From a virus: a stretch of 64,000 nt of DNA. The notes under the pieces are model-generated. The model saw only the letters and a program-made list of their open reading frames with translations, did no database searches and had not been told where the DNA came from. The DNA lies in the IMG/VR virus record IMGVR_UViG_3300044640_001495, positions 124,001 through 188,000 of that record; one strand, 5' to 3'. Of this stretch, positions 13,638-22,268 are shown piece after piece (position 1 is the stretch's first letter; every line of letters starts with the position of its first letter). The translations under genes and the position numbers were made by a program.

Positions 13638-14624
13638 ATGGATTTCAAATCATTACTTAACAAATTAGACAGCATGGAAGCTCCTCCACAGACACCGGCT
13701 GCACCAGTTTTAGAAAAAGCTGTTCAACTAAACGAAGATGCACAATTACGTGTTCTAAGTGGACGTTCTACATATGTTGCTGAAGCTAAGAAAAAAGCCG
13801 AAGAAGATGTTAAAGAAGAAAAATCTTCAACTGGTGGCACTATTGATCGTTCTACAAAAGGTGTTACCAAACACAAAGAAAATCCCAATCGTTTCAGTGA
13901 TGAGCCACACACTGAACCAAAGTCAGGGGCCAAATCACAAAGTGCAGCAGACAAAGCAGATGACAAAGCTGCTGACAAAGCTGCCGCTAAAGATTCTAAA
14001 GATTACGAAAAGAAAAATCCAGGCACAGTAACTCGTGTTAAAGATGGCAAGAAAGTAGAAAGCATCGAACCACAATTCAAAAGCAAATTCATGAAGATGG
14101 TGGAAGCAGCTAAAGAACAAAGCGAAGCTGAAAAAGCAGAGGCCAAGAGAAAGAAAGAGCAAGAGAAAGAAGATAAGAAAAAGAAAATAGCCAAGATCAT
14201 GGACGAAGCAATGGATCCGGTTGGCAAGGAAGATGACGACGTCAACAACGATGGTGAGAAAAATAAGACCGATGACTATTTAAAGAATCGTCGTGCCGCA
14301 GTCAGCAAGGCTATTGGCGGCAAGAAAGAAGGCGGCAAGACAGGAATGAGTGCAAAGCAAGAAAAATTCTTTGGAAAAAAGAAGACTGTTAAAGAGTCAA
14401 TTGAAAATATCCTATCATTCAAAGACATGATCAAACTTGTGCAAGAGAGTGGCGGTCAACAACAAATTGATGCAGTTGATCAAGAACTGTTTGCATGGGC
14501 TCAACGTGTTGCAAAACAAAAAATTGGTGAAGGCCTAAAAGCTGATGTGTATGCAGGTATGGTATACGAGCGCATGGGTGGTGTATTTGAAATGTACGAT
14601 GTACTAAGCGAAGACCAAAAGTAA
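13638..14624 (+). CDS. Highly charged Lys/Glu-rich protein, possible prohead core or internal protein
   Basis: 328 residues, with about residues 50-235 dominated by Lys, Glu, Asp and Ala in long charged runs (KAEEDVKEEK, KADDKAADKAAAKD, KEQEKEDKKKK). The N-terminus is MDFKSLLNKLDSMEAP. A folded helical domain occupies residues about 250-328. Scaffold or core proteins of T4-like heads have such composition, but gp22 itself is not recognised. It ends the late cluster just before a strong terminator. Function is inferred from composition and position only. Confidence 0.6.
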   Translation: MDFKSLLNKLDSMEAPPQTPAAPVLEKAVQLNEDAQLRVLSGRSTYVAEAKKKAEEDVKEEKSSTGGTIDRSTKGVTKHKENPNRFSDEPHTEPKSGAKSQSAADKADDKAADKAAAKDSKDYEKKNPGTVTRVKDGKKVESIEPQFKSKFMKMVEAAKEQSEAEKAEAKRKKEQEKEDKKKKIAKIMDEAMDPVGKEDDDVNNDGEKNKTDDYLKNRRAAVSKAIGGKKEGGKTGMSAKQEKFFGKKKTVKESIENILSFKDMIKLVQESGGQQQIDAVDQELFAWAQRVAKQKIGEGLKADVYAGMVYERMGGVFEMYDVLSEDQK

Positions 14625-14641
14625 TTTAACCAATCGCACTC

Positions 14642-14674
14642 AAAAGCCGGCAATTTAGTTGACCGGCTTTTTTG
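14642..14674 (+). terminator. Strong intrinsic terminator overlapping a promoter
   Basis: Stem AAAAGCCGG (14642-14650) and CCGGCTTTT (14663-14671) with a 12-nt loop, followed by more T. It closes the late block upstream. Its loop and 3' arm contain the -35 box of the promoter for the next gene. Confidence 0.85.
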
Positions 14675-14687
14675 TTGACTATATAAT
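14659..14687 (+). promoter_or_regulatory. Sigma70-type promoter embedded in terminator
   Basis: TTGACC at 14659-14664, 17-bp spacer, TATAAT at 14682-14687. The predicted transcript starts near 14694, followed by TAGGAG and the ATG at 14707. Confidence 0.75.
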
Positions 14688-14706
14688 AGCTATATAGGAG
14701 AAAATT

Positions 14707-14970
14707 ATGTCAACTAGAATGTACGGTCCCGAAGAAAAAGCAAAACTAGAACGTCTTATTAACGAAGGCGGAAATGTACTACGTGAAGTAGAAGATCTTA
14801 AAGAGGGACTTAAAGAAACTGTTAAAGCTGTTGCAGAAGAACTACAGATCAAGCCATCAGTTATTAACAAAGCAATTTCTATTGCACATAAAGACAACTG
14901 GAAAGATCACGAACAAGAATGGAATGACATTGAAATGATTCTTGGTGTCACTAAACGTCTACCAGAATGA
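14707..14970 (+). CDS. dsbA: DsbA-like double-stranded DNA-binding late-transcription protein
   Basis: 87 residues, all helical. The C-terminal half (AHKDNWKDHEQEWNDIEMIL, residues 59-78) matches the HKDNxxxxExExxxVE pattern of T4 DsbA, a small protein that binds duplex DNA at late promoters and assists gp45-dependent late transcription. Length (T4 DsbA has 89 residues) fits. The gene is first after a sigma70-type promoter, so it is probably made early or middle. It overlaps the next gene by four bases. Confidence 0.7.
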   Translation: MSTRMYGPEEKAKLERLINEGGNVLREVEDLKEGLKETVKAVAEELQIKPSVINKAISIAHKDNWKDHEQEWNDIEMILGVTKRLPE

Positions 14971-15260
14971 TTGACAAAATCTTTGCGCCAACTCTACAAT
15001 GGATAAAAGATGACTTTAAATCCCATCGAGTTCGCTTTGTTGTTGAGTTGCTTGCTTGGGCTATCAGTATTGGCTGTTCAATTACTATGGCACTTACCGT
15101 ACCCACACCTCCGTTACTTACTCTTTACCCTGTGTGGATCCTTGGTTGTGCTATGTATGCTTGGGCTAGTTGGACTAGGAAATCTTTTGGCATGCTGGCT
15201 AACTATATACTGTTGACCACAATTGATAGTGTTGGACTAGCAAGAATGCTAATTAATTAA
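14967..15260 (+). CDS. Small membrane protein
   Basis: 97 residues with three hydrophobic segments (about 23-44, 47-66 and 70-90) separated by short loops and a positively charged N-terminal region (DDFKSHRVR). It overlaps dsbA by ATGA. Similar unnamed membrane proteins accompany DNA polymerase genes in T4-like aquatic phages as I recall. Function unknown. Confidence 0.65.
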   Translation: MIDKIFAPTLQWIKDDFKSHRVRFVVELLAWAISIGCSITMALTVPTPPLLTLYPVWILGCAMYAWASWTRKSFGMLANYILLTTIDSVGLARMLIN

Positions 15261-15305
15261 ATAAAGTAAGAAGGTAGGCGTGGCCATAAACCGCACATTG
15301 GTATT

Positions 15306-15329
15306 TGCAAGCCCTAAATTGCATAGGAG
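15306..15329 (+). promoter_or_regulatory. Hairpin at the DNA polymerase ribosome-binding site (putative translational operator)
   Basis: Perfect 5-bp stem TGCAA (15306-15310) and TTGCA (15319-15323) with an 8-nt loop GCCCTAAA, followed at once by the Shine-Dalgarno TAGGAG (15324-15329). T4 gp43 represses its own translation by binding a hairpin of 5-bp stem and 8-nt loop in front of gene 43. The geometry agrees; the loop sequence differs from T4. Confidence 0.55.
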
Positions 15330-15335
15330 AAAAAT

Positions 15336-18005
15336 TTGAGTTACGTAGACGCTTTCTATAATAGAGAGCAGGATATCATCAATGTTGTTGAACGCAATGA
15401 TAAAGGCGAACGACATTACAAAGAATATCCTGCACGACATGTTTTTTATTACCCGGATGCCAAGGGTAAATTTACAAGTATTTTTGGACAGTCATTGTCC
15501 AGAGTAAGTTCCAAAAATGTCAAAGAACATCGCAAAGAACTTGCAATTCATTCAAACAAAAAACTGTTTGAAAGTGATATCAACCCAATCTATCGTTGTC
15601 TAGAAGACAACTATCTTAATCAAGACGCACCAAAATTAAATGTAGCGTTCTTTGACATTGAGGTGGACTTTGATCCAGAACGTGGCTATGCATCACCTGA
15701 AGATGCGTTTATGCCAATCACTGCTATTGCTGTCTACCTACAATGGATGCAGACTATGGTCTGTTTAGCAATTCCCCCTAAGACATTGTCAATGGAAGAA
15801 GCTACTAAACAGGTAGCAGAATTTCCTAACACTATGCTGTTTGACAACGAAGCAGATATGTTAGACACATTCTTAGATCTAATACAAGATGCAGATGTAC
15901 TGAGTGGTTGGAACAGTGAGGGCTTTGATATTCCTTACACAGTTAATCGTGTGACCAAAGTTTTGAGCAAAGAGGACACACGCAGATTCTGCTTGTGGGA
16001 TCAATTCCCCAAGAAACGAGAGTATGAAAAATACGGCAAGGCCGCTGTCACATACGATCTAATTGGCCGTGTACACCTAGACAGTCTTGAACTATATCGC
16101 AAGTACACATACGAAGAACGCCATACCTATCGACTGGATGCTATTGGAGAGATGGAGATCGGTGAAAACAAGACTGTGTACGAAGGCACACTGGATCAAT
16201 TGTACAACAACGATTTCCGTAGATTTATCGAATACAACAGACAAGACTGTATGCTGTTAGAAAAACTAGACAAGAAGCTAAAGTTCTTGGATCTTGCTAA
16301 CACACTGGCACATGAATGTACTGTGCTGTTGCAGACCACAATGGGTGCGGTAGCTGTTACTGAGCAGGCCATTATTAACGAAGCTCACAAGCGTGGAATG
16401 ATTGTTCCTAATAGAATATCTCGTGAAGAAGGCTTTAGTAATCAGGCTGCTGGTGCGTATGTTGCCTATCCTAAGAAAGGTATTCATGAGTGGATCGGTT
16501 CACTAGATATTAACTCGCTGTATCCGTCAGCAATTCGTGCGCTCAACATGGGTCCAGAAACTATTATTGGGCAGTTGCGTCAAGATGGCACCAAGGCATT
16601 CATTGACGGTGAGATTGCCAAAGGCAAAAGTTTTGCATCAGCATGGGAAGGCATCTTTGGTTCATTAGAATATGCAGCCGTACTAGAAAAAAATGTTGGT
16701 CGTGAAATCGTTATTGACTGGGAAGACGGTGGCTCTGATACACTAAGTGCTGCTCAGGCCTATGATCTAATCTTTGAAAGTAATCAGCCGTGGATGGTTA
16801 GTGCCAACGGAACTATTTTCACTTATGAAAAAGAAGGTATTATTCCGGGCTTGCTCAAGCGTTGGTATGCAGAACGTAAAGACATGCAGGCCAAACTCAA
16901 AGACTGCATTGCAGCTGGCAACAAGATTGAAGAAGAATACTGGGACAAGCGTCAGTTGGTCAAGAAGATTAACTTAAACAGTTTGTATGGTGCTATTTTG
17001 AATCCAGGTTGCCGCTTCTTTGATAACCGTATTGGACAAAGTACCACGCTAACAGGTCGTGCCATTGCCAAGCATATGGCTGGCAAAGTCAATGAGATCA
17101 TTACCGGCGAAAACAATCACACAGGTAAAGCAATTATCTATGGTGATACAGACTCTTGTTATTTTTCGGCTTACACCACCCTTAAGAAAGAAATAGATCG
17201 AGGAGCTCTGCCGTGGACAAAAGAAAGTGTTGTTGAACTCTATGACACCATCGGTGAAGAAGTAAACTCAACATTTCCTAAGTTCATGCAGGATGCGTTT
17301 CACTGTCCTAAGACTCGTGGTGAAGTTATTAAAGCTGGTCGTGAAATTGTTGCCAGTCGTGGCTTATTCATTACTAAGAAACGATATGCTGTGCTTTACT
17401 ATGACAAAGAAGGCAAACGTGCAGACGTAGACGGTAAGCCGGGCAAGATCAAGGCCATGGGTTTAGATCTGAAGCGCAGTGATACTCCTGTGATTATCCA
17501 AGACTTCTTAAGTGAAGTCTTGACCAAGGTTTTAAATAACGGCACCAAAGAAGATGTGCTGGAATATATCACTAACTTTCGAACTGAGTTCAAGACTAGA
17601 CCAGGTTGGGAGAAAGGATCACCTAAACGTGCCAACAACATTACAGAGTACGCTGCTAAAGAAAAGAAAGCAGGTAAGACTAACATGCCCGGACACGTTC
17701 GTGCAAGTCTTAACTGGAATACACTAAAACGTATGATGGATGACAAATACTCTGTGGCAATTACCGACGGTGCTAAAGTGATCGTTTGTAAGGTCAAAGA
17801 TAATCCAATGGGGTATACATCAGTAGCCTACCCCGTAGATGAACTTAGACTACCTCAATGGTTTAAGGACTTGCCTTTCAACGATGCTGAAATGGAAAAT
17901 GCAGTTATCGATGAAAAGTTAGAAAACTTGATTGGTGTTTTGGAATGGGACATCAGTTCAACTCGCAGTGATAATACATTCGCAAAATTGTTTGACTTTG
18001 AGTAA
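15336..18005 (+). CDS. 43: Family B DNA polymerase (T4 gp43 type)
   Basis: 889 residues, close to T4 gp43 (898). The 3'-5' exonuclease shows FFDIEVDFD (about 105-113), SGWNSEGFDIPY (about 190-201) and YNRQDC (about 301). Polymerase motifs are SLDINSLYPS (motif A, about 389-398), KKINLNSLYG (motif B, about 544-553) and YGDTDS (motif C, about 602-607). The start codon is TTG, supported by TAGGAG seven bases upstream. Translation is probably controlled by the hairpin at 15306-15323. It would replicate the genome together with the clamp encoded next. Confidence 0.97.
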   Translation: MSYVDAFYNREQDIINVVERNDKGERHYKEYPARHVFYYPDAKGKFTSIFGQSLSRVSSKNVKEHRKELAIHSNKKLFESDINPIYRCLEDNYLNQDAPKLNVAFFDIEVDFDPERGYASPEDAFMPITAIAVYLQWMQTMVCLAIPPKTLSMEEATKQVAEFPNTMLFDNEADMLDTFLDLIQDADVLSGWNSEGFDIPYTVNRVTKVLSKEDTRRFCLWDQFPKKREYEKYGKAAVTYDLIGRVHLDSLELYRKYTYEERHTYRLDAIGEMEIGENKTVYEGTLDQLYNNDFRRFIEYNRQDCMLLEKLDKKLKFLDLANTLAHECTVLLQTTMGAVAVTEQAIINEAHKRGMIVPNRISREEGFSNQAAGAYVAYPKKGIHEWIGSLDINSLYPSAIRALNMGPETIIGQLRQDGTKAFIDGEIAKGKSFASAWEGIFGSLEYAAVLEKNVGREIVIDWEDGGSDTLSAAQAYDLIFESNQPWMVSANGTIFTYEKEGIIPGLLKRWYAERKDMQAKLKDCIAAGNKIEEEYWDKRQLVKKINLNSLYGAILNPGCRFFDNRIGQSTTLTGRAIAKHMAGKVNEIITGENNHTGKAIIYGDTDSCYFSAYTTLKKEIDRGALPWTKESVVELYDTIGEEVNSTFPKFMQDAFHCPKTRGEVIKAGREIVASRGLFITKKRYAVLYYDKEGKRADVDGKPGKIKAMGLDLKRSDTPVIIQDFLSEVLTKVLNNGTKEDVLEYITNFRTEFKTRPGWEKGSPKRANNITEYAAKEKKAGKTNMPGHVRASLNWNTLKRMMDDKYSVAITDGAKVIVCKVKDNPMGYTSVAYPVDELRLPQWFKDLPFNDAEMENAVIDEKLENLIGVLEWDISSTRSDNTFAKLFDFE

Positions 18006-18041
18006 ATTGCGGTTGCTTTTTACTCTAGATCTAAATATAAT
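18000..18041 (+). promoter_or_regulatory. Promoter with overlapping inverted repeat upstream of the sliding clamp
   Basis: GAGTAAA (18000-18006) and TTTACTC (18019-18025) form a 7-bp stem; the 12-nt loop ends in TTGCTT (18013-18018), which lies 17 bp before TATAAT (18036-18041). It repeats in weaker form the terminator/promoter overlap seen at 4457 and 14642. The AT-rich stem without a T-run is not a good terminator. Confidence 0.5.
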
Positions 18042-18064
18042 CTTAATATACAGGAGAACTTTCA

Positions 18065-18802
18065 ATGAAAGATATTTTACAAGACATCGTGTCACACACA
18101 CAAAACCTAGGCTTCTTAACCACAGTTAAAGTCACAGGCACAGACAAAGGCACAACTATCAACTCAATGGCCGATGACCGTTCAGTGATTATGGAGGCAG
18201 AAACTGCTAATCCGTACCCAGACATGATTGGTGTGTTTGGCATGCCACAATTAAACAAATTAAAATATTTGTTAGATGGTGCTGAATACAAAGAAAATGC
18301 TAAAATTTCTATTACCACAGCAGATCGCAATGGTGAAACAATTCCAACAGGCTTACACTTTGAAAACAAAGACGGCGATTTTAAAAACGACTATCGTTTT
18401 ATGAATGCTGAAATTATCAACGAAAAGATGAAGACTGTCAAGTTCCGTGGAGTTAAGTGGGATGTAGAACTAGAGCCAACTGTATCCGCAGTTCAACGTT
18501 TTAACTTCCAAGCAGGTGCTCATAACGAACATCCAACATTCTTGGCAAAGACAGACGGTGGCAACCTAAAGTTTATCTTTGGTGATGCATCAACACACGC
18601 AGGTGAGTTTATATTTGCACAAAACGTTGTAGGCAAACTTGATCGTGGTTGGACTTGGCCTGTTATGCCAATCTTAAGTATTCTTAAGATTGCAGATGTC
18701 AACAACACCAAGATGTCGTTGAGCAATGAAGGTGCTATTCAAATTACTCTTGACAGCGGCCTAGCATCATACAAATATATCATTCCAGCACAAGCGGCCT
18801 AA
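18065..18802 (+). CDS. 45: DNA polymerase sliding clamp (T4 gp45-like)
   Basis: 245 residues, near the length of T4 gp45 (228), mainly beta with two similar halves. Identity is weak by eye; the assignment rests on the size, the beta pattern, the C-terminal LASYKYIIPA strand and the position right after gp43. The protein would form a trimeric ring that tethers the polymerase and also activates late transcription. The ribosome-binding site is CAGGAG. The next gene begins two bases after its stop. Confidence 0.75.
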   Translation: MKDILQDIVSHTQNLGFLTTVKVTGTDKGTTINSMADDRSVIMEAETANPYPDMIGVFGMPQLNKLKYLLDGAEYKENAKISITTADRNGETIPTGLHFENKDGDFKNDYRFMNAEIINEKMKTVKFRGVKWDVELEPTVSAVQRFNFQAGAHNEHPTFLAKTDGGNLKFIFGDASTHAGEFIFAQNVVGKLDRGWTWPVMPILSILKIADVNNTKMSLSNEGAIQITLDSGLASYKYIIPAQAA

Positions 18803-18803
18803 T

Positions 18804-20348
18804 ATGAAAGAACCAGTCAATTTAACTCCACTACAAAAAGACTATGCGGTATACTTACCTGCTATTAGTTCTTTTTATAGTACCTACGTTGCTAAACAGC
18901 GATTAGAAGAATTTGTACCCAACGATCGTATTCCTGCAGGATTCGATCGTGGCATTGAAGGTATGAACTTTTTAAATCCCGAACAAGGCTACTTTACCTA
19001 CAAGTATGCTTTATATTCAGCAGGTCATGCACAATTAGATTTGAATAAGAGCATGACACAGGAGTCGATGATTCAACAGAGAGATCGTGCTAACACAATG
19101 ATCTTGGGCGACTCCGGTGGATACCAAATTGGTAAGGGTGTGTTAAAGTTTGATTGGCTCAACTTCGAAGGCCCCGCTGCAAACAAGACACGACAAAATA
19201 TTTTAGAGTGGCTTGAACTAACTGCTGATTGGTCCATGATGCTAGACGTTCCAACATGGGCATGTGATCACATTCACAGTCCCAAGACTGGATTGAAAAC
19301 ATTTGAAGATTGTCTAGAAAAGACACGATTCAATAACGATTACTTCTTGCAAAATCGTCTAGGCCAGACCAAATGGCTCAACGTACTGCAAGGCGGAGAC
19401 TGGGATACTGCTGAAAAGTGGTATAACGGCGTGAAAGAATTTAGTGATCCCAAAGGCAAATATGCCGGTAAGGAAGCAGAAGGTTGGGCAATGGGTGGCG
19501 CTAATATGTGCAAGATGCCCATTACACTAAAGAGGTTGATAACATTGAGAGACGAAGGTCTCTTAGAAGGCAAGGACTGGATGCACTTTTTAGGTACAGC
19601 ACAGCTTGACTGGTCGTGTTATCTTACATTAATTCAACGTGAAATTAAAAAGCACATAAATGAAAACTTTACCATCTCTTTTGATTGCGCCTCACCGTTC
19701 ATTGCAACAGCACACGGACTTGTCTACACCAACGCCCAGCACACCAACAAACGGTGGAGTGTTATCATGGACAAAGCCCCAGACACAAAAACCCTTAGCC
19801 AGAATTTTAACATCCCCTTCCCATTTGAAAGTGAATTCGGAAGTAGATTATCAATAGGCGATATCTGTTGGTACAAGCCTGGAATGCTTAACAAGATCAA
19901 CAAAGAAGGTAAAACTTCTTGGGATAGCTTCAGCTATGCACTAATGATGGGGCATAATGTTGAATGTCATATTAAGGCCGTACAACGTGCTCAACAATTC
20001 ATGGATATTGAATGTGCTAAACATAAGCCTGACTGGCGTATGTGGGGCGTTGAAGGCAAGAAAGAAATTGAATTCAGCGAATGGGTTCCACGCAAGATCC
20101 TTTACTTTGCCACATTCATTGAAGAATTGTTCAATACTAAAACTAAAGCCGAAGCATTTACATTGATCGACAATGCCAATCAATTCTTGACCAGTCTCGA
20201 AGGTGCTCGACTACAAGGCGGGCCAGTTGCCTATGGCAATAAAGATCTGTTTGATTGGGGTGATGCCAAGAAAGTTAAAGAAGAAGAATTTGATCAACAA
20301 GATGATGATGAGCTACGTGCATTGGAAGAAATCGTTCAAGGAGCATAA
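18804..20348 (+). CDS. dpdA: DpdA/TGT-like DNA base-exchange enzyme
   Basis: 514 residues with a TGT-type barrel. LGDSGGYQ at 101-108 corresponds to the DSGGFQ catalytic segment of tRNA-guanine transglycosylases (Asp103), and MMLDVPTWA at 146-154 holds a second conserved Asp (149). VLQGGD and the WAMGGANM segment fit the substrate pocket. Phage DpdA proteins exchange guanine in DNA for a 7-deazaguanine, which blocks restriction enzymes. FolE, a QueD-like protein and QueE nearby would supply the base. The C-terminal 100 residues are helical and acidic. A tRNA-directed role cannot be excluded. Confidence 0.8.
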   Translation: MKEPVNLTPLQKDYAVYLPAISSFYSTYVAKQRLEEFVPNDRIPAGFDRGIEGMNFLNPEQGYFTYKYALYSAGHAQLDLNKSMTQESMIQQRDRANTMILGDSGGYQIGKGVLKFDWLNFEGPAANKTRQNILEWLELTADWSMMLDVPTWACDHIHSPKTGLKTFEDCLEKTRFNNDYFLQNRLGQTKWLNVLQGGDWDTAEKWYNGVKEFSDPKGKYAGKEAEGWAMGGANMCKMPITLKRLITLRDEGLLEGKDWMHFLGTAQLDWSCYLTLIQREIKKHINENFTISFDCASPFIATAHGLVYTNAQHTNKRWSVIMDKAPDTKTLSQNFNIPFPFESEFGSRLSIGDICWYKPGMLNKINKEGKTSWDSFSYALMMGHNVECHIKAVQRAQQFMDIECAKHKPDWRMWGVEGKKEIEFSEWVPRKILYFATFIEELFNTKTKAEAFTLIDNANQFLTSLEGARLQGGPVAYGNKDLFDWGDAKKVKEEEFDQQDDDELRALEEIVQGA

Positions 20349-20351
20349 TTT

Positions 20352-20537
20352 ATGTACGAACAGAGAATTAAACATTTGGAAGAAGCACATCATGCTTTGG
20401 ACAAACAAGTTGACACTTTGGAAAGAACAGGCCTGTTTGAAGACCTAAAATTAGAGCAATTGAAAAAAGAAAGGTTGCTCTTAAAGGATAAAATTGCTAT
20501 ACTAAAGCATAAGCAACAACTTCACACACAGGCATAA
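20352..20537 (+). CDS. Small coiled-coil protein (DUF465/SlyX-like)
   Basis: 61 residues forming one or two charged helices with heptad leucines (KHLEEAHHALDKQVDTLE, residues 7-24). The size and HxxLD pattern resemble DUF465 (YdcH) or SlyX proteins, which have no settled function. Ribosome-binding site AAGGAG lies just upstream, inside the end of the dpdA-like gene. Confidence 0.6.
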   Translation: MYEQRIKHLEEAHHALDKQVDTLERTGLFEDLKLEQLKKERLLLKDKIAILKHKQQLHTQA

Positions 20538-20538
20538 C

Positions 20539-20730
20539 ATGGTCCAACTGAACATATTTGAATTGAACAAAATTAAAACAATCTGCGAAGCTGTTGGCAC
20601 AGAGTATTTTACTCTTGAGCAAACAAATAGTTCAGGCATTGGTAGGGTATTAACAATGATTTATGATACAGAAATAGCAGACTATCCTGCTAGTGTTCGT
20701 GTCGAAGTATCTGGCGTGGAGACGTGGTAA
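20539..20730 (+). CDS. Small phage protein of unknown function
   Basis: 63 residues, alpha then beta, no recognisable motif. Its start is two bases after the preceding stop and its stop overlaps the next ATG (TAATG). It belongs to a run of short overlapping genes between the dpdA-like and folE genes. Confidence 0.6.
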   Translation: MVQLNIFELNKIKTICEAVGTEYFTLEQTNSSGIGRVLTMIYDTEIADYPASVRVEVSGVETW

Positions 20731-21215
20731 TGAAACAAGAACTAGATAAGTTGTTGTGTGAGAAGTATCCTAAGATGATGGTGAACCGCAACAAGAACAT
20801 GCAGGAAACTTGTATGTGTTGGGGGTTCGAATGTGGCGATGGTTGGTTTAATATCCTAGATCAGCTTATGAGCAATATCCAACATCATATTGATTGGAAT
20901 AATCAAAATTTTGACAAAGGTTACAAGCAATACAAACAAGTTGCGCAGGTAACTCTGGATCAGGTTAAGGAAAAGTTTGGTACACTACGTTTTTACTACA
21001 CAGGTGGTGATGACATTATTGACGGTATGGTACGTATGGCAGAAAGCATGAGTGGATGTACCTGTGAGGAATGTGGCAATATCGGAAAAAGTCGCGGCGG
21101 CGGTTGGATCCATACTTACTGTGATCCTTGCGAAGAAGCACGTGAACTAGCACGTAAAAAGGCAGCTGATGAATACGAATTTAAAAAACTTCTCAAAGAA
21201 GGCAGTGAACAATGA
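20730..21215 (+). CDS. Phage protein with C-terminal zinc-ribbon-like cysteines
   Basis: 161 residues. The ATG at 20730 is preferred over a GTG at 20724 because it overlaps the preceding stop. The C-terminal part has CTCEECG (about 109-115) and YCDPCEEA (about 129-136), together a plausible four-cysteine zinc site, within a segment containing LRFYYTGGDD. No named family recognised. It overlaps the next small gene by ATGA. Confidence 0.65.
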   Translation: MKQELDKLLCEKYPKMMVNRNKNMQETCMCWGFECGDGWFNILDQLMSNIQHHIDWNNQNFDKGYKQYKQVAQVTLDQVKEKFGTLRFYYTGGDDIIDGMVRMAESMSGCTCEECGNIGKSRGGGWIHTYCDPCEEARELARKKAADEYEFKKLLKEGSEQ

Positions 21216-21367
21216 AATGTACAACCTGTGGTCAAGCTATTTCAGAAACTTGTTCTTGGAACCAAGGACGATGCCCGCATCTGCCTAGTCTTGCAGAACA
21301 AATCATAAACAATCCCTACAAGGCACGTTTTCTTAATCTACTTAAATTTTTTAAAATCATAAAATGA
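21212..21367 (+). CDS. 51-residue zinc-ribbon-like small protein
   Basis: Begins MKCTTCGQAISETC and has a further cysteine in GRCPH, giving CxxC...C...C, a likely small zinc site. The C-terminus is a basic hydrophobic helix. It overlaps both neighbours by exactly four bases (ATGA at 21212-21215 and 21364-21367), which supports translation. Confidence 0.6.
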   Translation: MKCTTCGQAISETCSWNQGRCPHLPSLAEQIINNPYKARFLNLLKFFKIIK

Positions 21368-21891
21368 AAAGAAATTATTCCACTGGTATAGAAACTGCTA
21401 TAGAGTTTTTTACAGGCATTGAGATCGAAAAGACTCCTGCACATGGCATGAAAACACTGTTTGTTGTAGGAGTGCATGACGATCAAATTATTACCACCAT
21501 GGCCAAGAACAATGATTGCACACACATCTATTTTGGTGCTAATCAAAGTTTTAAAACCGATGGCGTTAATGATGCACACAATTGGCGCATGTGGGAAGAC
21601 ATGATCTATGTCTGCTTGGAAGAGGGCTACTGGTGTACACTAGACTTAGATGTCAGTGAAGTTGAAGGACTTCTTGAAAGCGGGCTTGTTGAGAAACAGC
21701 AGTTTATTCCGCAGATTTCGGTTAAACTGCCCTATTTACAACAGCTGGGATATAATGCTACAATAAAGATAGACGACAAAGATTTTAAGGCAACAAATCC
21801 TGGAGTGTGGTGCCATAACCTCCATGACCTACTTGGTAGAGACAAGTTTACCAGTTGGGATCAATATGGCAAAGATGAGATTATAAAATGA
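21364..21891 (+). CDS. Conserved phage protein of unknown function
   Basis: 175 residues, soluble, mixed alpha/beta. Segments FVVGVHDDQIITTMAK (about 33-48), CTHIYFGANQSF (about 52-63) and CLEEGYWCTLDLDV (about 85-98) look conserved and enzyme-like. I recall related unnamed proteins in T4-like aquatic phages, but the function is unknown. Overlaps its neighbours by ATGA. Confidence 0.65.
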   Translation: MKRNYSTGIETAIEFFTGIEIEKTPAHGMKTLFVVGVHDDQIITTMAKNNDCTHIYFGANQSFKTDGVNDAHNWRMWEDMIYVCLEEGYWCTLDLDVSEVEGLLESGLVEKQQFIPQISVKLPYLQQLGYNATIKIDDKDFKATNPGVWCHNLHDLLGRDKFTSWDQYGKDEIIK

Positions 21892-22268
21892 GTGGTGGAT
21901 ATGCAGTAGCATCAACAGCAAAGCAGAGACGGGTTCCGCGAATGACCGGCTCTAATCAAGTAAATCGTGCAAGACAATATATACAACAAAAACCTATGAA
22001 ATTATCAATTAGAGAACGAATTCGAAACTGGCTGTTAAAAGACGTTGACGACGCCGAGCTAGTATACGCTGAGGATTGCGACGGCGTTGACCTACATTCT
22101 CAAGGTTTCCGTTTACAAGTTTATGGTGCTAGCGGTGGTACTATTGTAGAGACAACTAAGTACGACCAAAAGAAAGATGAGAATCGTCACAGTCTATACG
22201 TGGTCACTGAAGACAAAGATCTCGGTCAAGAATTAGCAAAAATTATAACCATGGAGCAACTGCGATGA
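21888..22268 (+). CDS. Conserved phage protein of unknown function
   Basis: 126 residues. A basic N-terminal third (KQRRVPRMTG; KPMKLSIRERIRNWLLK) is followed by an acidic beta-rich part. It probably contains an N-terminal nucleic-acid-contacting region, but this is only an inference from charge. Overlaps neighbours by four bases on both sides. Confidence 0.6.
   Translation: MSGGYAVASTAKQRRVPRMTGSNQVNRARQYIQQKPMKLSIRERIRNWLLKDVDDAELVYAEDCDGVDLHSQGFRLQVYGASGGTIVETTKYDQKKDENRHSLYVVTEDKDLGQELAKIITMEQLR

Noticed and set aside
13638-14624. Identification as the gp22 scaffold protein
   Set aside because: The charged composition fits a core protein, but the gene is not next to capsid or prohead protease genes here and no gp22-specific segment was seen.
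17399-17797. 132-codon frame on the - strand inside the DNA polymerase gene
   Set aside because: Antisense to the conserved polymerase C-terminal half, with no start signal.
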